From assembly GCA_031277445.1 (NCBI GenBank), contig JAITMH010000053.1:1-6032 (forward strand): a DNA stretch of 6,032 nt. Reading direction: 5' to 3'. Made by a program: the position numbers and the translations under genes. The notes below the pieces were generated by a model. The model saw only the letters and a list, made by a program, of their open reading frames with translations. It was not told the origin of the DNA and ran no database searches. The stretch comes from Burkholderiales bacterium (GTDB lineage: Bacteria > Pseudomonadota > Gammaproteobacteria > Burkholderiales > Casimicrobiaceae). Shown in pieces: positions 1 to 4,494 of this stretch. The stretch's first letter is position 1, and each line of letters opens with the position of its first letter.

Positions 1-315
1 TTTTAGGGTGTTGCCGGTTTGTGTGGTGGCCTGCGGGCGAAACTCAATACCCAGAGCGTGCATGACCTTCAGGATTGTGCCGAAGCTCGGATTGCCTTCG
101 CCAGAGAGCGCCTTATAGAGACTTTCGCGTCCCAAGCCCGTATCCTTGGCAAGTTGCGACATGCCCTTTGCGCGAGCAATGTTGCCCAGCGCCTTGGCGA
201 TAAATGCGGCATCGTCGCCGGCTTCCTCCATGCAGGCTTCCAGATACAGCACCATGTCTTCTTCGGACTTGAGGTATTCGGCGCTGTCCCACCTGCGCAG
301 TTTGATGGTTCTCAT
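1..315 (-). CDS. HigA-like antitoxin of a type II toxin-antitoxin pair (C-terminal end cut by window edge)
   Basis: This is the probable antidote protein of a HigB/HigA-like addiction module (the family known as dnstrm_HI1420). It should bind and neutralise the toxin encoded just upstream and repress their shared promoter. I translated the minus strand from the ATG at 315: 105 residues with no stop before the edge. It opens MRTIKLRRWDSAEYLKSEED, typical of the family. A helix-turn-helix lies at about residues 52-90 (SQLAKDTGLGRESLYKALSG, then NPSFGTILKVMHALGI). The Shine-Dalgarno AAAGAGG (complement of 321-327) is 5 nt from the ATG. The toxin stop is only 10 nt upstream, so the two are co-transcribed, toxin first, which is the usual order for this family. 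Family members are about 100 residues, so only a few C-terminal residues should be missing. Confidence 0.88.
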   Translation of the reverse strand, partial: MRTIKLRRWDSAEYLKSEEDMVLYLEACMEEAGDDAAFIAKALGNIARAKGMSQLAKDTGLGRESLYKALSGEGNPSFGTILKVMHALGIEFRPQATTQTGNTLK

Positions 316-325
316 GATGGCCTCT

Positions 326-616
326 TTATAGTTGCCGCGCCAGCGCCAGCGCAGCCTTGATGTCCTTGGAGTGGGTAGATTTATCACCACCCGCCAGCAA
401 AATCACAATCTCCGTGCCGCGTTGCGCGAAATACACACGATAGCCCGGACCGTAGTGAATCCTCATCTCCGAGACGCCTTCGCCGACGGGTTCGCAATCC
501 CCGAAATTGCCGTCTTCGGCCCGGTCAATGCGGGCCTGAATCCGCCGAATCGCCTGCTTGTCGCGCAAACCAACGAGCCAGACGTCGAACGTATCGGTGG
601 TGTAGATAAGCTTCAT
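326..616 (-). CDS. HigB/RelE-ParE superfamily toxin (addiction module killer protein)
   Basis: This is the toxin of the type II pair (upstrm_HI1419 / Gp49-like family). Relatives are small RelE-fold proteins that in several cases cleave mRNA at the ribosome; that activity is inferred here. From the ATG at 616 the product is 96 residues. It carries the family's hallmarks in order: a F-x-x-WL-x-GLRD segment (residues 10-19), GNFGD (36-40), VGEGVSEMRIHYGPGYRVYF (44-63) and LLAGGDKSTHSKDI (73-86). An upstream in-frame ATG at 643 would add nine residues (MYPVLYNPR) and has a possible AAAGG 9 nt before it. I prefer 616 because family members start a few residues before the F-x-x-WL segment, and because the best promoter (-35 at 646-651, -10 at 623-628) overlaps the extra codons. 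The antitoxin follows after 10 nt. No residue looks missing, so the toxin appears intact. Confidence 0.87.
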   Translation of the reverse strand: MKLIYTTDTFDVWLVGLRDKQAIRRIQARIDRAEDGNFGDCEPVGEGVSEMRIHYGPGYRVYFAQRGTEIVILLAGGDKSTHSKDIKAALALARQL

Positions 617-622
617 GCGTGG

Positions 623-651
623 ATTGTATAAAACAGGATACATTCAGTCAA
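623..651 (-). promoter_or_regulatory. Sigma70-type promoter of the toxin-antitoxin operon
   Basis: On the minus strand a TTGACT -35 box (complement of 646-651) is followed, after a 17-nt spacer, by TACAAT (complement of 623-628). Each box matches the consensus at five of six positions with ideal spacing. The -10 box ends 6 nt before the toxin ATG at 616, so transcription would start at or next to the start codon. This is a pattern match only. Confidence 0.6.
625..642. promoter_or_regulatory. Candidate operator: TGTAT/ATACA inverted repeat inside the toxin-antitoxin promoter
   Basis: TGTAT (625-629) and ATACA (638-642) form an inverted repeat with 5-bp arms and an 8-nt spacer. It covers the end of the -10 box and most of the promoter spacer. 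Antitoxins of this class usually repress their own operon by binding such palindromes, so this is a plausible autoregulatory operator. The arms are short and chance is possible. Confidence 0.4.
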
Positions 652-676
652 GCCTTTCAGTAAACCGGTGCGCCAT

Positions 677-726
677 GATCAGGGATCAGGAATCGGCTGA
701 ATCTTTGCGTTCTTCGCGCCTCCGCG
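677..726. repeat. Small spacer repeats between the toxin-antitoxin operon and mobB
   Basis: GATCAGG occurs twice in tandem at 677-690. It is followed by three imperfect copies of a TTTGCG/TTCGCG/TCCGCG hexamer at 704-709, 713-718 and 721-726. I see no coding potential in the 142-nt spacer. A short CGGTA-AAA-TACCG palindrome (741-753) lies nearer mobB and includes a TAAAAT that could serve as a -10 box, but I find no matching -35. Confidence 0.4.
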
Positions 727-785
727 TGAATCCACTCTAGCGGTAAAATACCGATCTATCACGACGAAACGATAAGGAGTGGCGC

Positions 786-1322
786 GTGCAGGTTTTTGGT
801 TTTGCGGGGTGGTCGGGAAGCGGCAAAACGACGCTGATTGAGAAAGTTGTTCCGCTTCTGGTGGCGCACGGGAAGAAAGTCTCGTTGATCAAGCACGCGC
901 ACCATGGCTTCGATCTCGATCAGCCGGGCAAAGACAGTTACCGCCACCGCGAGGCGGGGTGTTCAGAGGTGCTGATTCTGGCGCAAGAGCGCTGGGCGTT
1001 GATGCACGAATCGCGTGGTGCACCGGAGTTGACGCTTGATGAAGCGTTGGCGCGAATGACGCCGTGTGATCTGGTACTGATCGAAGGATACAAAGCGTAT
1101 TCGGTGCCGAAGCTCGAAGTTCATCGCGTTGCCGTCGGCAAGCCGTTGTTGTGCCCGGGCGATTCGAATATTGTCGGGATAGCCACCGACATGGCGGCGT
1201 CGGCATTGCCTGCGGATTTGCCCAAAGCGCTCCCGCGTTTCGATATCGACGATGCTGCGTCAATCGCCGAATTTGTTTTGTCTCGCGCTGTGAATATATC
1301 GAGAGGAGAGCATGAACGTTAA
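786..1322 (+). CDS. mobB: Molybdopterin-guanine dinucleotide biosynthesis accessory protein MobB
   Basis: MobB is a cytoplasmic GTP-binding P-loop protein that assists MobA in converting molybdenum cofactor to its guanine dinucleotide form; it is helpful rather than essential in E. coli. The 178-residue product shows the Walker A loop GWSGSGKT (residues 8-15), the family signature IKHAHHGFDLDQPGKDSYRH (35-54) and the DLVLIEGYK strand-turn (95-103). Length is normal for the family. The start is a GTG at 786, chosen because AAGGAG (774-779) lies 6 nt upstream and the Walker strand MQVFGFAG begins at once, as in other MobB proteins. The 3' end overlaps moaD by 11 nt. Being first in a run with moaD and moaE supports the cofactor role. 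No mobA is visible. Confidence 0.93.
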   Translation: MQVFGFAGWSGSGKTTLIEKVVPLLVAHGKKVSLIKHAHHGFDLDQPGKDSYRHREAGCSEVLILAQERWALMHESRGAPELTLDEALARMTPCDLVLIEGYKAYSVPKLEVHRVAVGKPLLCPGDSNIVGIATDMAASALPADLPKALPRFDIDDAASIAEFVLSRAVNISRGEHER

Positions 1323-1569
1323 AGTGGTTTATCTGGCGCGTTTGCGGGAAGCGCTGGGATGCAGCGAAGAAGTGTTGACCTTGGCGTCGGCGTCGCCGAC
1401 GCTCGGCGATGTGCTCACCCTGTTGCGCGAACGCGGCGAACCCTGGTCGTATGAATTGGGAGAAGGGCGGGCGGTGCGGGCGGCGATCAACCATGAAATG
1501 GCGGCTTCCGATGCAGCGGTGTGTGCCGGTGATGAGATCGCTTTTTTCCCGCCGGTCACGGGCGGTTGA
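1312..1569 (+). CDS. moaD: Molybdopterin synthase sulfur-carrier (small) subunit MoaD
   Basis: MoaD is a ubiquitin-fold sulfur carrier. In the family its C-terminal glycine is adenylated by MoeB, turned into a thiocarboxylate, and inserted into the MoaE active site to donate sulfur to precursor Z (cyclic pyranopterin monophosphate). The 85-residue product starts MNVKVVYLARLREALG and ends FFPPVTGG, with the required Gly-Gly tail at 84-85 and the usual PPV(T/S)GG ending. An AGGAG (1304-1308) lies 3 nt before the ATG, inside the end of mobB, so translation is probably coupled. The stop codon overlaps the moaE ATG by one base (TGATG), the usual moaD-moaE arrangement. Confidence 0.95.
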   Translation: MNVKVVYLARLREALGCSEEVLTLASASPTLGDVLTLLRERGEPWSYELGEGRAVRAAINHEMAASDAAVCAGDEIAFFPPVTGG

Positions 1570-2078
1570 TGGAGATGAATGTGCGCTTGACGGAAGCAGA
1601 CGCAAGAATCAGCGTTCAACACGACGATTTCGATATGGCGGCGGAAGTGGCGATGTTGCGCGAACGCGATTCGCGTGTCGGCGCTGTCGCCATTTTTATC
1701 GGAACCGTTCGTGAAATGAACGATGGCGGAAGTGAAGCAACATCAATTCAGACAATGACGCTGGAGCACTATCCGGGGATGACGGAAAAAGCGCTGGCGA
1801 AAATCGTTGCCGAAGCAGCGCAGCGTTTCGATATCCTGGGCGCGACGGTCATTCATCGCGTCGGCGAATTGAAACCGCTCGATCAAATCGTGTTGGTGGC
1901 CGTCAAAAGTGCGCATCGCGGCGATGCGTTCGACGCCTGTCGCTTCATCATGGACTATCTGAAAACGCAAGCGCCGTTCTGGAAAAAAGAAACCAGAGCG
2001 AAAGACGCGCATTGGGTCGATGCCAGAGAAAGCGACGATGAAGCGGCGGCGCGTTGGCAGCTTCCTCGTAACCGTTAA
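1569..2078 (+). CDS. moaE: Molybdopterin synthase catalytic (large) subunit MoaE
   Basis: MoaE forms the heterotetrameric molybdopterin synthase with MoaD and makes the dithiolene of molybdopterin. From the ATG at 1569 there are 169 residues. Family motifs in order are AIFIGTVREMNDGG (41-54), LEHYPGMTEKAL (65-76), VIHRVGELKPLDQIVLVAV (94-112), SAHRGDAF (114-121) and MDYLKTQAPFWKKE (128-141). Lys132 and Lys139 match the catalytic lysines 119 and 126 of E. coli MoaE. I chose ATG 1569 because it overlaps the moaD stop as TGATG. A TTG at 1566 and an ATG at 1575 are also in frame, and no start has a strong Shine-Dalgarno. The stretch before residue 15 and the acidic tail after residue 150 are slightly longer than in E. 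coli. crcB follows after 9 nt. Confidence 0.95.
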   Translation: MEMNVRLTEADARISVQHDDFDMAAEVAMLRERDSRVGAVAIFIGTVREMNDGGSEATSIQTMTLEHYPGMTEKALAKIVAEAAQRFDILGATVIHRVGELKPLDQIVLVAVKSAHRGDAFDACRFIMDYLKTQAPFWKKETRAKDAHWVDARESDDEAAARWQLPRNR

Positions 2079-2087
2079 GGCGCAACG

Positions 2088-2477
2088 ATGCCGGTGCTTC
2101 TCGGAGAATTTATCGCTGTCGGGACGGGAGGGGCGGTCGGCGCCTGGCTGCGCTGGGGGTTGAGCTGTTGGCTGAACGAGTATTATCCCAACTTCCCGCT
2201 TGGTACACTCGCCAGCAATCTGATAGGCGGTTTTGCGGTTGGTCTGGCGTTGGCGTACTTCATTGCGCGGAGCGATCTGCCGCCGTATTACCAGCTTTTT
2301 GTGATCACCGGATTGCTGGGTGGACTGACGACATTCTCCACCTTCTCGTCGGAGGTGTCGATGCTATTGCTGCGCGGAGATTATATGATTGGACTGGCGT
2401 TGGCGGCGGCACACTTATTGGGTTCTCTGGTGTTAACGCTCATCGGCTTTGCGACGTACCGGGCGCTTGCTTCGTAG
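2088..2477 (+). CDS. crcB: Fluoride ion channel CrcB/Fluc
   Basis: CrcB/Fluc is a small inner-membrane protein that assembles as an antiparallel dimer and lets toxic fluoride leave the cytoplasm. The 129-residue product has four hydrophobic segments (about residues 6-28, 38-59, 68-92 and 100-123). It carries the family motifs GGAVGAWLRW (14-23), GTLASNLIGGFAVG (39-52, with the conserved Asn44) and GLTTFSTFSSE (79-89). Phe83 and Phe86 match the pore 'Phe box' of studied Fluc channels. The ATG at 2088 has an AAGG overlapping the moaE stop, about 7 nt upstream. Only one crcB copy is seen; single-gene versions homodimerise. I see no fluoride riboswitch in the 9-nt gap, so expression probably depends on the operon promoter. 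Confidence 0.95.
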   Translation: MPVLLGEFIAVGTGGAVGAWLRWGLSCWLNEYYPNFPLGTLASNLIGGFAVGLALAYFIARSDLPPYYQLFVITGLLGGLTTFSTFSSEVSMLLLRGDYMIGLALAAAHLLGSLVLTLIGFATYRALAS

Positions 2478-2486
2478 AGATGGTTT

Positions 2487-4010
2487 ATGAACAGCGGAAA
2501 AACACCACCTGAGCTTAGCTTGTCGCCTGTTGCGCAGGCACGGGGAACCTTGCGCTTGCCCGGCTCCAAAAGCATCTCCAACCGCATGTTGTTGCTGGCG
2601 GCGCTGGCCGAAGGCGAGACGCAACTCAATGCGTTGCTGGACGCCGACGATGTGCGCTACATGCGGGAAGCGCTAACGCAACTGGGCGTTCGTCTTGAAG
2701 CGTTGGGAGAGGACAACTGGCGCGTCTATGGATGCGGTGGTCGCTTCCCTGAATCAAAGGCCGATTTGTTTCTCGGCAATGCGGGAACGGCAGTGCGTCC
2801 GTTGACAGCGGTGCTGTCGGTGCTTGGCGGCGACTACCGGATTCATGGCGTGGCGCGAATGCACGAGCGACCCATCGGTGATCTTGTCGAAGCGCTGCGA
2901 GCGCTGCATTGTCGTGTCGATTATATTGAGAAAACGGGTTATCCGCCGTTGCGGATTGCGCCGCGTGATGTCGGATTTTCCCTCCCCCCTCGTGGGGGAG
3001 GGTGCCCCGAAGGGGCGGGAGAGGGGGAGAGTCAAAACCCTCCCCTTCAAGGTGGAAAAATCCCCTCCCCTTCAAGGGGAGGGTTAGGGTGGGGATGGGT
3101 TAGTAAGGACGAGTTTTCAGCGTCCCCCTCTCCCCCAACCCCTCTCCAACAAGGGGAGAAGGGGGTAGCGCCGTTTCCCGAAACAGTGGCGATTCGCGGC
3201 GATGTGTCCAGCCAATTTTTATCGGCGCTGTTGATGGCGCTTCCGTTGATTGATGGCGATGGCACGACACATACCGAAGTGGTGTTGACCACACCGTTGA
3301 TCTCGCGGCCTTACGTCAAGATCACCACGCATCTGATGGCTCGCTTCGGCATCAACGTTGAAGAACCGGATTCGCAACGTTTCCGGGTGCCGCGTGGTGT
3401 ACGCTATCGCAGCCCCGGCACATTGACAGTCGAAAGCGACGCGTCGTCGGCATCGTATTTTCTGGCGGCAGGCGTTCTTGGCGGCGGGCCGGTTCGGGTC
3501 ACCGGCGTCGGTCGCCATTCGATTCAGGGCGATGTGGCGTTCGCCGAAGTGCTCCACGCGCAGGGCGCAAAAATCACCTACGGCGACGATTTCATCGAAG
3601 CACAACGCGGCGCGGCATTCAAAGGCGGCGAAATTGATTGCCTGACGATTCCCGATGCTGCGATGACCTTGGCGATCACCGCGTTGAGCGCGCAAACGCC
3701 GACGACACTGGTCAACATCGGAAGTTGGCGCGTCAAAGAAACCGACCGCATTCACGCAATGGCGACCGAACTCGCAAAACTCGGTGCTCGTGTCGAAAGC
3801 GGCGATGACTGGTTGCAGGTTTACCCAACTGAGTGTCCTGCTACGACGTTGCGCCACGCCGAAATCGACACCTACGACGACCACCGGATGGCGATGTGTT
3901 TTTCATTGGTGTCTTTACTGGGAACAGCCGTCACAATCCGCGATCCCGGCTGTGTTGCCAAAACATTTCCAGGGTATTTTGAGGCATTTGAAAAGCTTTT
4001 GCGTTTGTAG
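2487..4010 (+). CDS. aroA: 3-phosphoshikimate 1-carboxyvinyltransferase (EPSP synthase) with an in-frame repeat insertion
   Basis: EPSP synthase joins phosphoenolpyruvate to shikimate 3-phosphate in the shikimate pathway and is the target of glyphosate. The product is 507 residues against about 427 in E. coli. Conserved parts: [10 protein letters not shown] (24-33, with Lys28, Ser29, Arg33), [13 protein letters not shown] (94-106, Gly100 as in glyphosate-sensitive class I enzymes), ERPIGDL (127-133), [14 protein letters not shown] (241-254), the [12 protein letters not shown] segment (317-328), IPDAAMT (388-394, Asp390), WRVKETDR (414-421), [12 protein letters not shown] (463-474) and AKTFPGYF (491-498, Lys492). 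Comparison of offsets with E. coli shows about 66 extra residues between 156 and 241. These coincide with palindromic repeat DNA that is Pro/Gly/Ser-rich in translation (about 165-230). The reading frame and all catalytic residues I can place survive. The insert lies in the central domain (E. coli residues 21-240). The ATG at 2487 follows crcB by 9 nt with only a weak GAGATGG upstream. Confidence 0.95.
   Translation: MNSGKTPPELSLSPVAQARGTLRLPGSKSISNRMLLLAALAEGETQLNALLDADDVRYMREALTQLGVRLEALGEDNWRVYGCGGRFPESKADLFLGNAGTAVRPLTAVLSVLGGDYRIHGVARMHERPIGDLVEALRALHCRVDYIEKTGYPPLRIAPRDVGFSLPPRGGGCPEGAGEGESQNPPLQGGKIPSPSRGGLGWGWVSKDEFSASPSPPTPLQQGEKGVAPFPETVAIRGDVSSQFLSALLMALPLIDGDGTTHTEVVLTTPLISRPYVKITTHLMARFGINVEEPDSQRFRVPRGVRYRSPGTLTVESDASSASYFLAAGVLGGGPVRVTGVGRHSIQGDVAFAEVLHAQGAKITYGDDFIEAQRGAAFKGGEIDCLTIPDAAMTLAITALSAQTPTTLVNIGSWRVKETDRIHAMATELAKLGARVESGDDWLQVYPTECPATTLRHAEIDTYDDHRMAMCFSLVSLLGTAVTIRDPGCVAKTFPGYFEAFEKLLRL
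2977..3174. repeat. Composite palindromic repeat cluster inserted in frame in aroA
   Basis: About 198 nt of C-run and G-run sequence interrupt aroA, ending near 3174; both boundaries are approximate. Parts in order: a perfect 9-bp hairpin (CCCTCCCCC 2980-2988 with GGGGGAGGG 2994-3002); a GCCCC-GAA-GGGGC hairpin (3004-3016); CCCTCCCCTTCAAGG at 3038-3052, repeated exactly at 3063-3077; a 10+1+10 palindrome (3063-3083); a GGGTTAGGGTGGGGATGGG tail (3081-3099); and a CCCCCTCTCCCC ... GGGGAGAAGGGGG hairpin (3124-3165). GGGAGAGGGGGA (3017-3028) is the exact reverse complement of 3123-3134. This looks like two or three dispersed repeats placed together. Only one plus-strand frame is open: the other two meet stops at 3085 and 3166, and at 3101 and 3104. 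The open frame is the one aroA uses. Codons such as CCC, GGG and AGG differ from the rest of the gene. Confidence 0.85.
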
Positions 4011-4085
4011 GACATCGGGAATCAGCGCCGCAGCCTTTGAAGAAGTTAAAAAAGATATAACTAGATACACTTTTGCAACAAAAAT

Positions 4086-4126
4086 ATAAAGAAACTCCTG
4101 TTATCCTTTGTTTTTCTTTATTTTTT
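4086..4126 (+). terminator. Possible terminator after aroA
   Basis: ATAAAGAAA (4086-4094) is the exact reverse complement of TTTCTTTAT (4113-4121), giving a 9-bp AT-rich stem with an 18-nt loop. The right arm runs into a T tract ending at 4126. An A-run before the left arm makes it partly bidirectional. The stem is weak in GC, so this is only a candidate. Confidence 0.35.
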
Positions 4127-4153
4127 ACGCTCCGTTAAGCTAGTATGTATTCT
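4124..4153 (+). promoter_or_regulatory. Weak promoter candidate for the surface-protein gene
   Basis: TTTACG (4124-4129) and TATTCT (4148-4153) are spaced by 18 nt in the AT-rich segment. A pair of ACGTTT hexamers 10 bp apart (4155-4160 and 4165-4170, about one helical turn) follows immediately and could be a regulator site near the start point. The matches are modest. A promoter is expected here because a new transcription unit begins. Confidence 0.25.
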
Positions 4154-4183
4154 CACGTTTGTATACGTTTAGAGTAAAGGGCG

Positions 4184-4414
4184 ATGTTGGTGCAAGGCAA
4201 ATTCGTTTTTCCGGAACAGACCGGGTCGGCGTGTTTCAGTTCCGGGGTTTGGCGCGCCTCCCGCTTGCTCGTTGCCCTCCTGCTCACGCGTTCAGGGAAG
4301 GATGCGCGGCGTTTTTGTAAAGAAGCTGTTTCTACGACTCTGTCTCCTGTCGGAAGGCAGGGCTTTTCTGTTTTTTTTCCGAAAATAAATCCTCTTAAAA
4401 GGAGTCCCTCATGA
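4184..4414 (+). CDS. Short ORF (76 codons) in the leader of the surface-protein gene, doubtful
   Basis: An ORF of 76 codons starts at an ATG with AAAGGG 2-3 nt upstream, rather close for good initiation. It ends in a TGA that overlaps the ATG of the downstream gene as ATGA (4411-4414), which would allow translational coupling. The peptide is basic, with a short hydrophobic stretch (SRLLVALLLT) and a C-terminal part rich in Phe, Pro, Lys and Ser. I recognise no family. Its 3' third is also the hairpin, U-tract and Shine-Dalgarno region of the leader, which argues that the DNA may be constrained as RNA rather than as protein. It may be a leader peptide or a chance ORF. Confidence 0.25.
   Translation: MLVQGKFVFPEQTGSACFSSGVWRASRLLVALLLTRSGKDARRFCKEAVSTTLSPVGRQGFSVFFPKINPLKRSPS
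4346..4378 (+). terminator. Terminator-like hairpin in the 5' leader of the surface-protein gene
   Basis: CCTGTC (4346-4351) and GGCAGG (4356-4361) pair as a 6-bp stem with one G-U, closed by a GGAA tetraloop of the GNRA type. T-rich sequence follows (TTTT at 4364-4367, then eight T at 4371-4378). The structure ends about 20 nt before the Shine-Dalgarno of the next gene and points the same way. It could be an attenuator or a terminator of upstream read-through. The stem is short. Confidence 0.45.
4399..4404 (+). promoter_or_regulatory. Ribosome binding site of the surface-protein gene
   Basis: AAGGAG, part of AAAAGGAG, lies 6 nt before the ATG at 4411. This strong site supports that start over any internal one, together with the signal peptide that begins there. 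Confidence 0.8.
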
Positions 4415-4494
4415 AGCGATCGTTGTTTCACGTTTTGACCGGCGCGATACTGGTTCTGGGTTTTTCCGTTGCTGCGCCAACTTGGGCGCAGGCG
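4411..4494 (+). other. Signal peptide of the repeat-rich exported protein
   Basis: Residues 1-28 have a basic start (MKR), a core of about 15 hydrophobic residues, and small residues at likely signal peptidase I sites: after Ala26 (TWA) or Ala28 (AQA). The N-terminus is of normal length, without the long extension found in some large autotransporters. Confidence 0.8.

Larger units (their letters stand above)
4011..4410. other. Noncoding region between aroA and the surface-protein gene
   Basis: About 400 nt without a confident gene. The first part (about 4040-4180) is clearly AT-richer than the flanks, and the second half returns to higher GC. It holds a possible terminator for the aroA operon, a weak promoter candidate, a spaced ACGTTT pair (4155-4160 and 4165-4170), a short ORF (4184-4414) and a second terminator-like hairpin just before the downstream Shine-Dalgarno. 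No tRNA or known riboswitch is recognised. Confidence 0.6.

Noticed and set aside
19..360. Plus-strand ORFs at 19-360, 146-331 and 332-631
   Set aside because: They lie opposite the toxin and antitoxin genes, which match known families on the minus strand.
889..1622. Minus-strand ORFs opposite mobB and moaD (889-1605 and 1329-1622)
   Set aside because: They overlap genes with clear family motifs on the plus strand and are Arg/Pro-rich, as expected for antisense frames of GC-rich genes.
2040..2090. Fluoride riboswitch before crcB
   Set aside because: Only 9 nt separate moaE and crcB, and I could not find a fluoride aptamer fold in the end of moaE.
2977..3179. TTTCCC at both ends of the aroA insert (2977-2982 and 3174-3179) as a target-site duplication
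   Set aside because: The copies are 197 nt apart, not a multiple of three, so precise removal between them would break the aroA frame. The motif is also short and C-rich like its surroundings.
2626..3884. Minus-strand and alternate-frame ORFs across aroA (for example 2626-3075, 3047-3292 and 3219-3884)
   Set aside because: They are shadows of a well-supported EPSP synthase. Those over the insert read typical translated repeat such as [11 protein letters not shown], which I take to be translated repeat rather than a gene.
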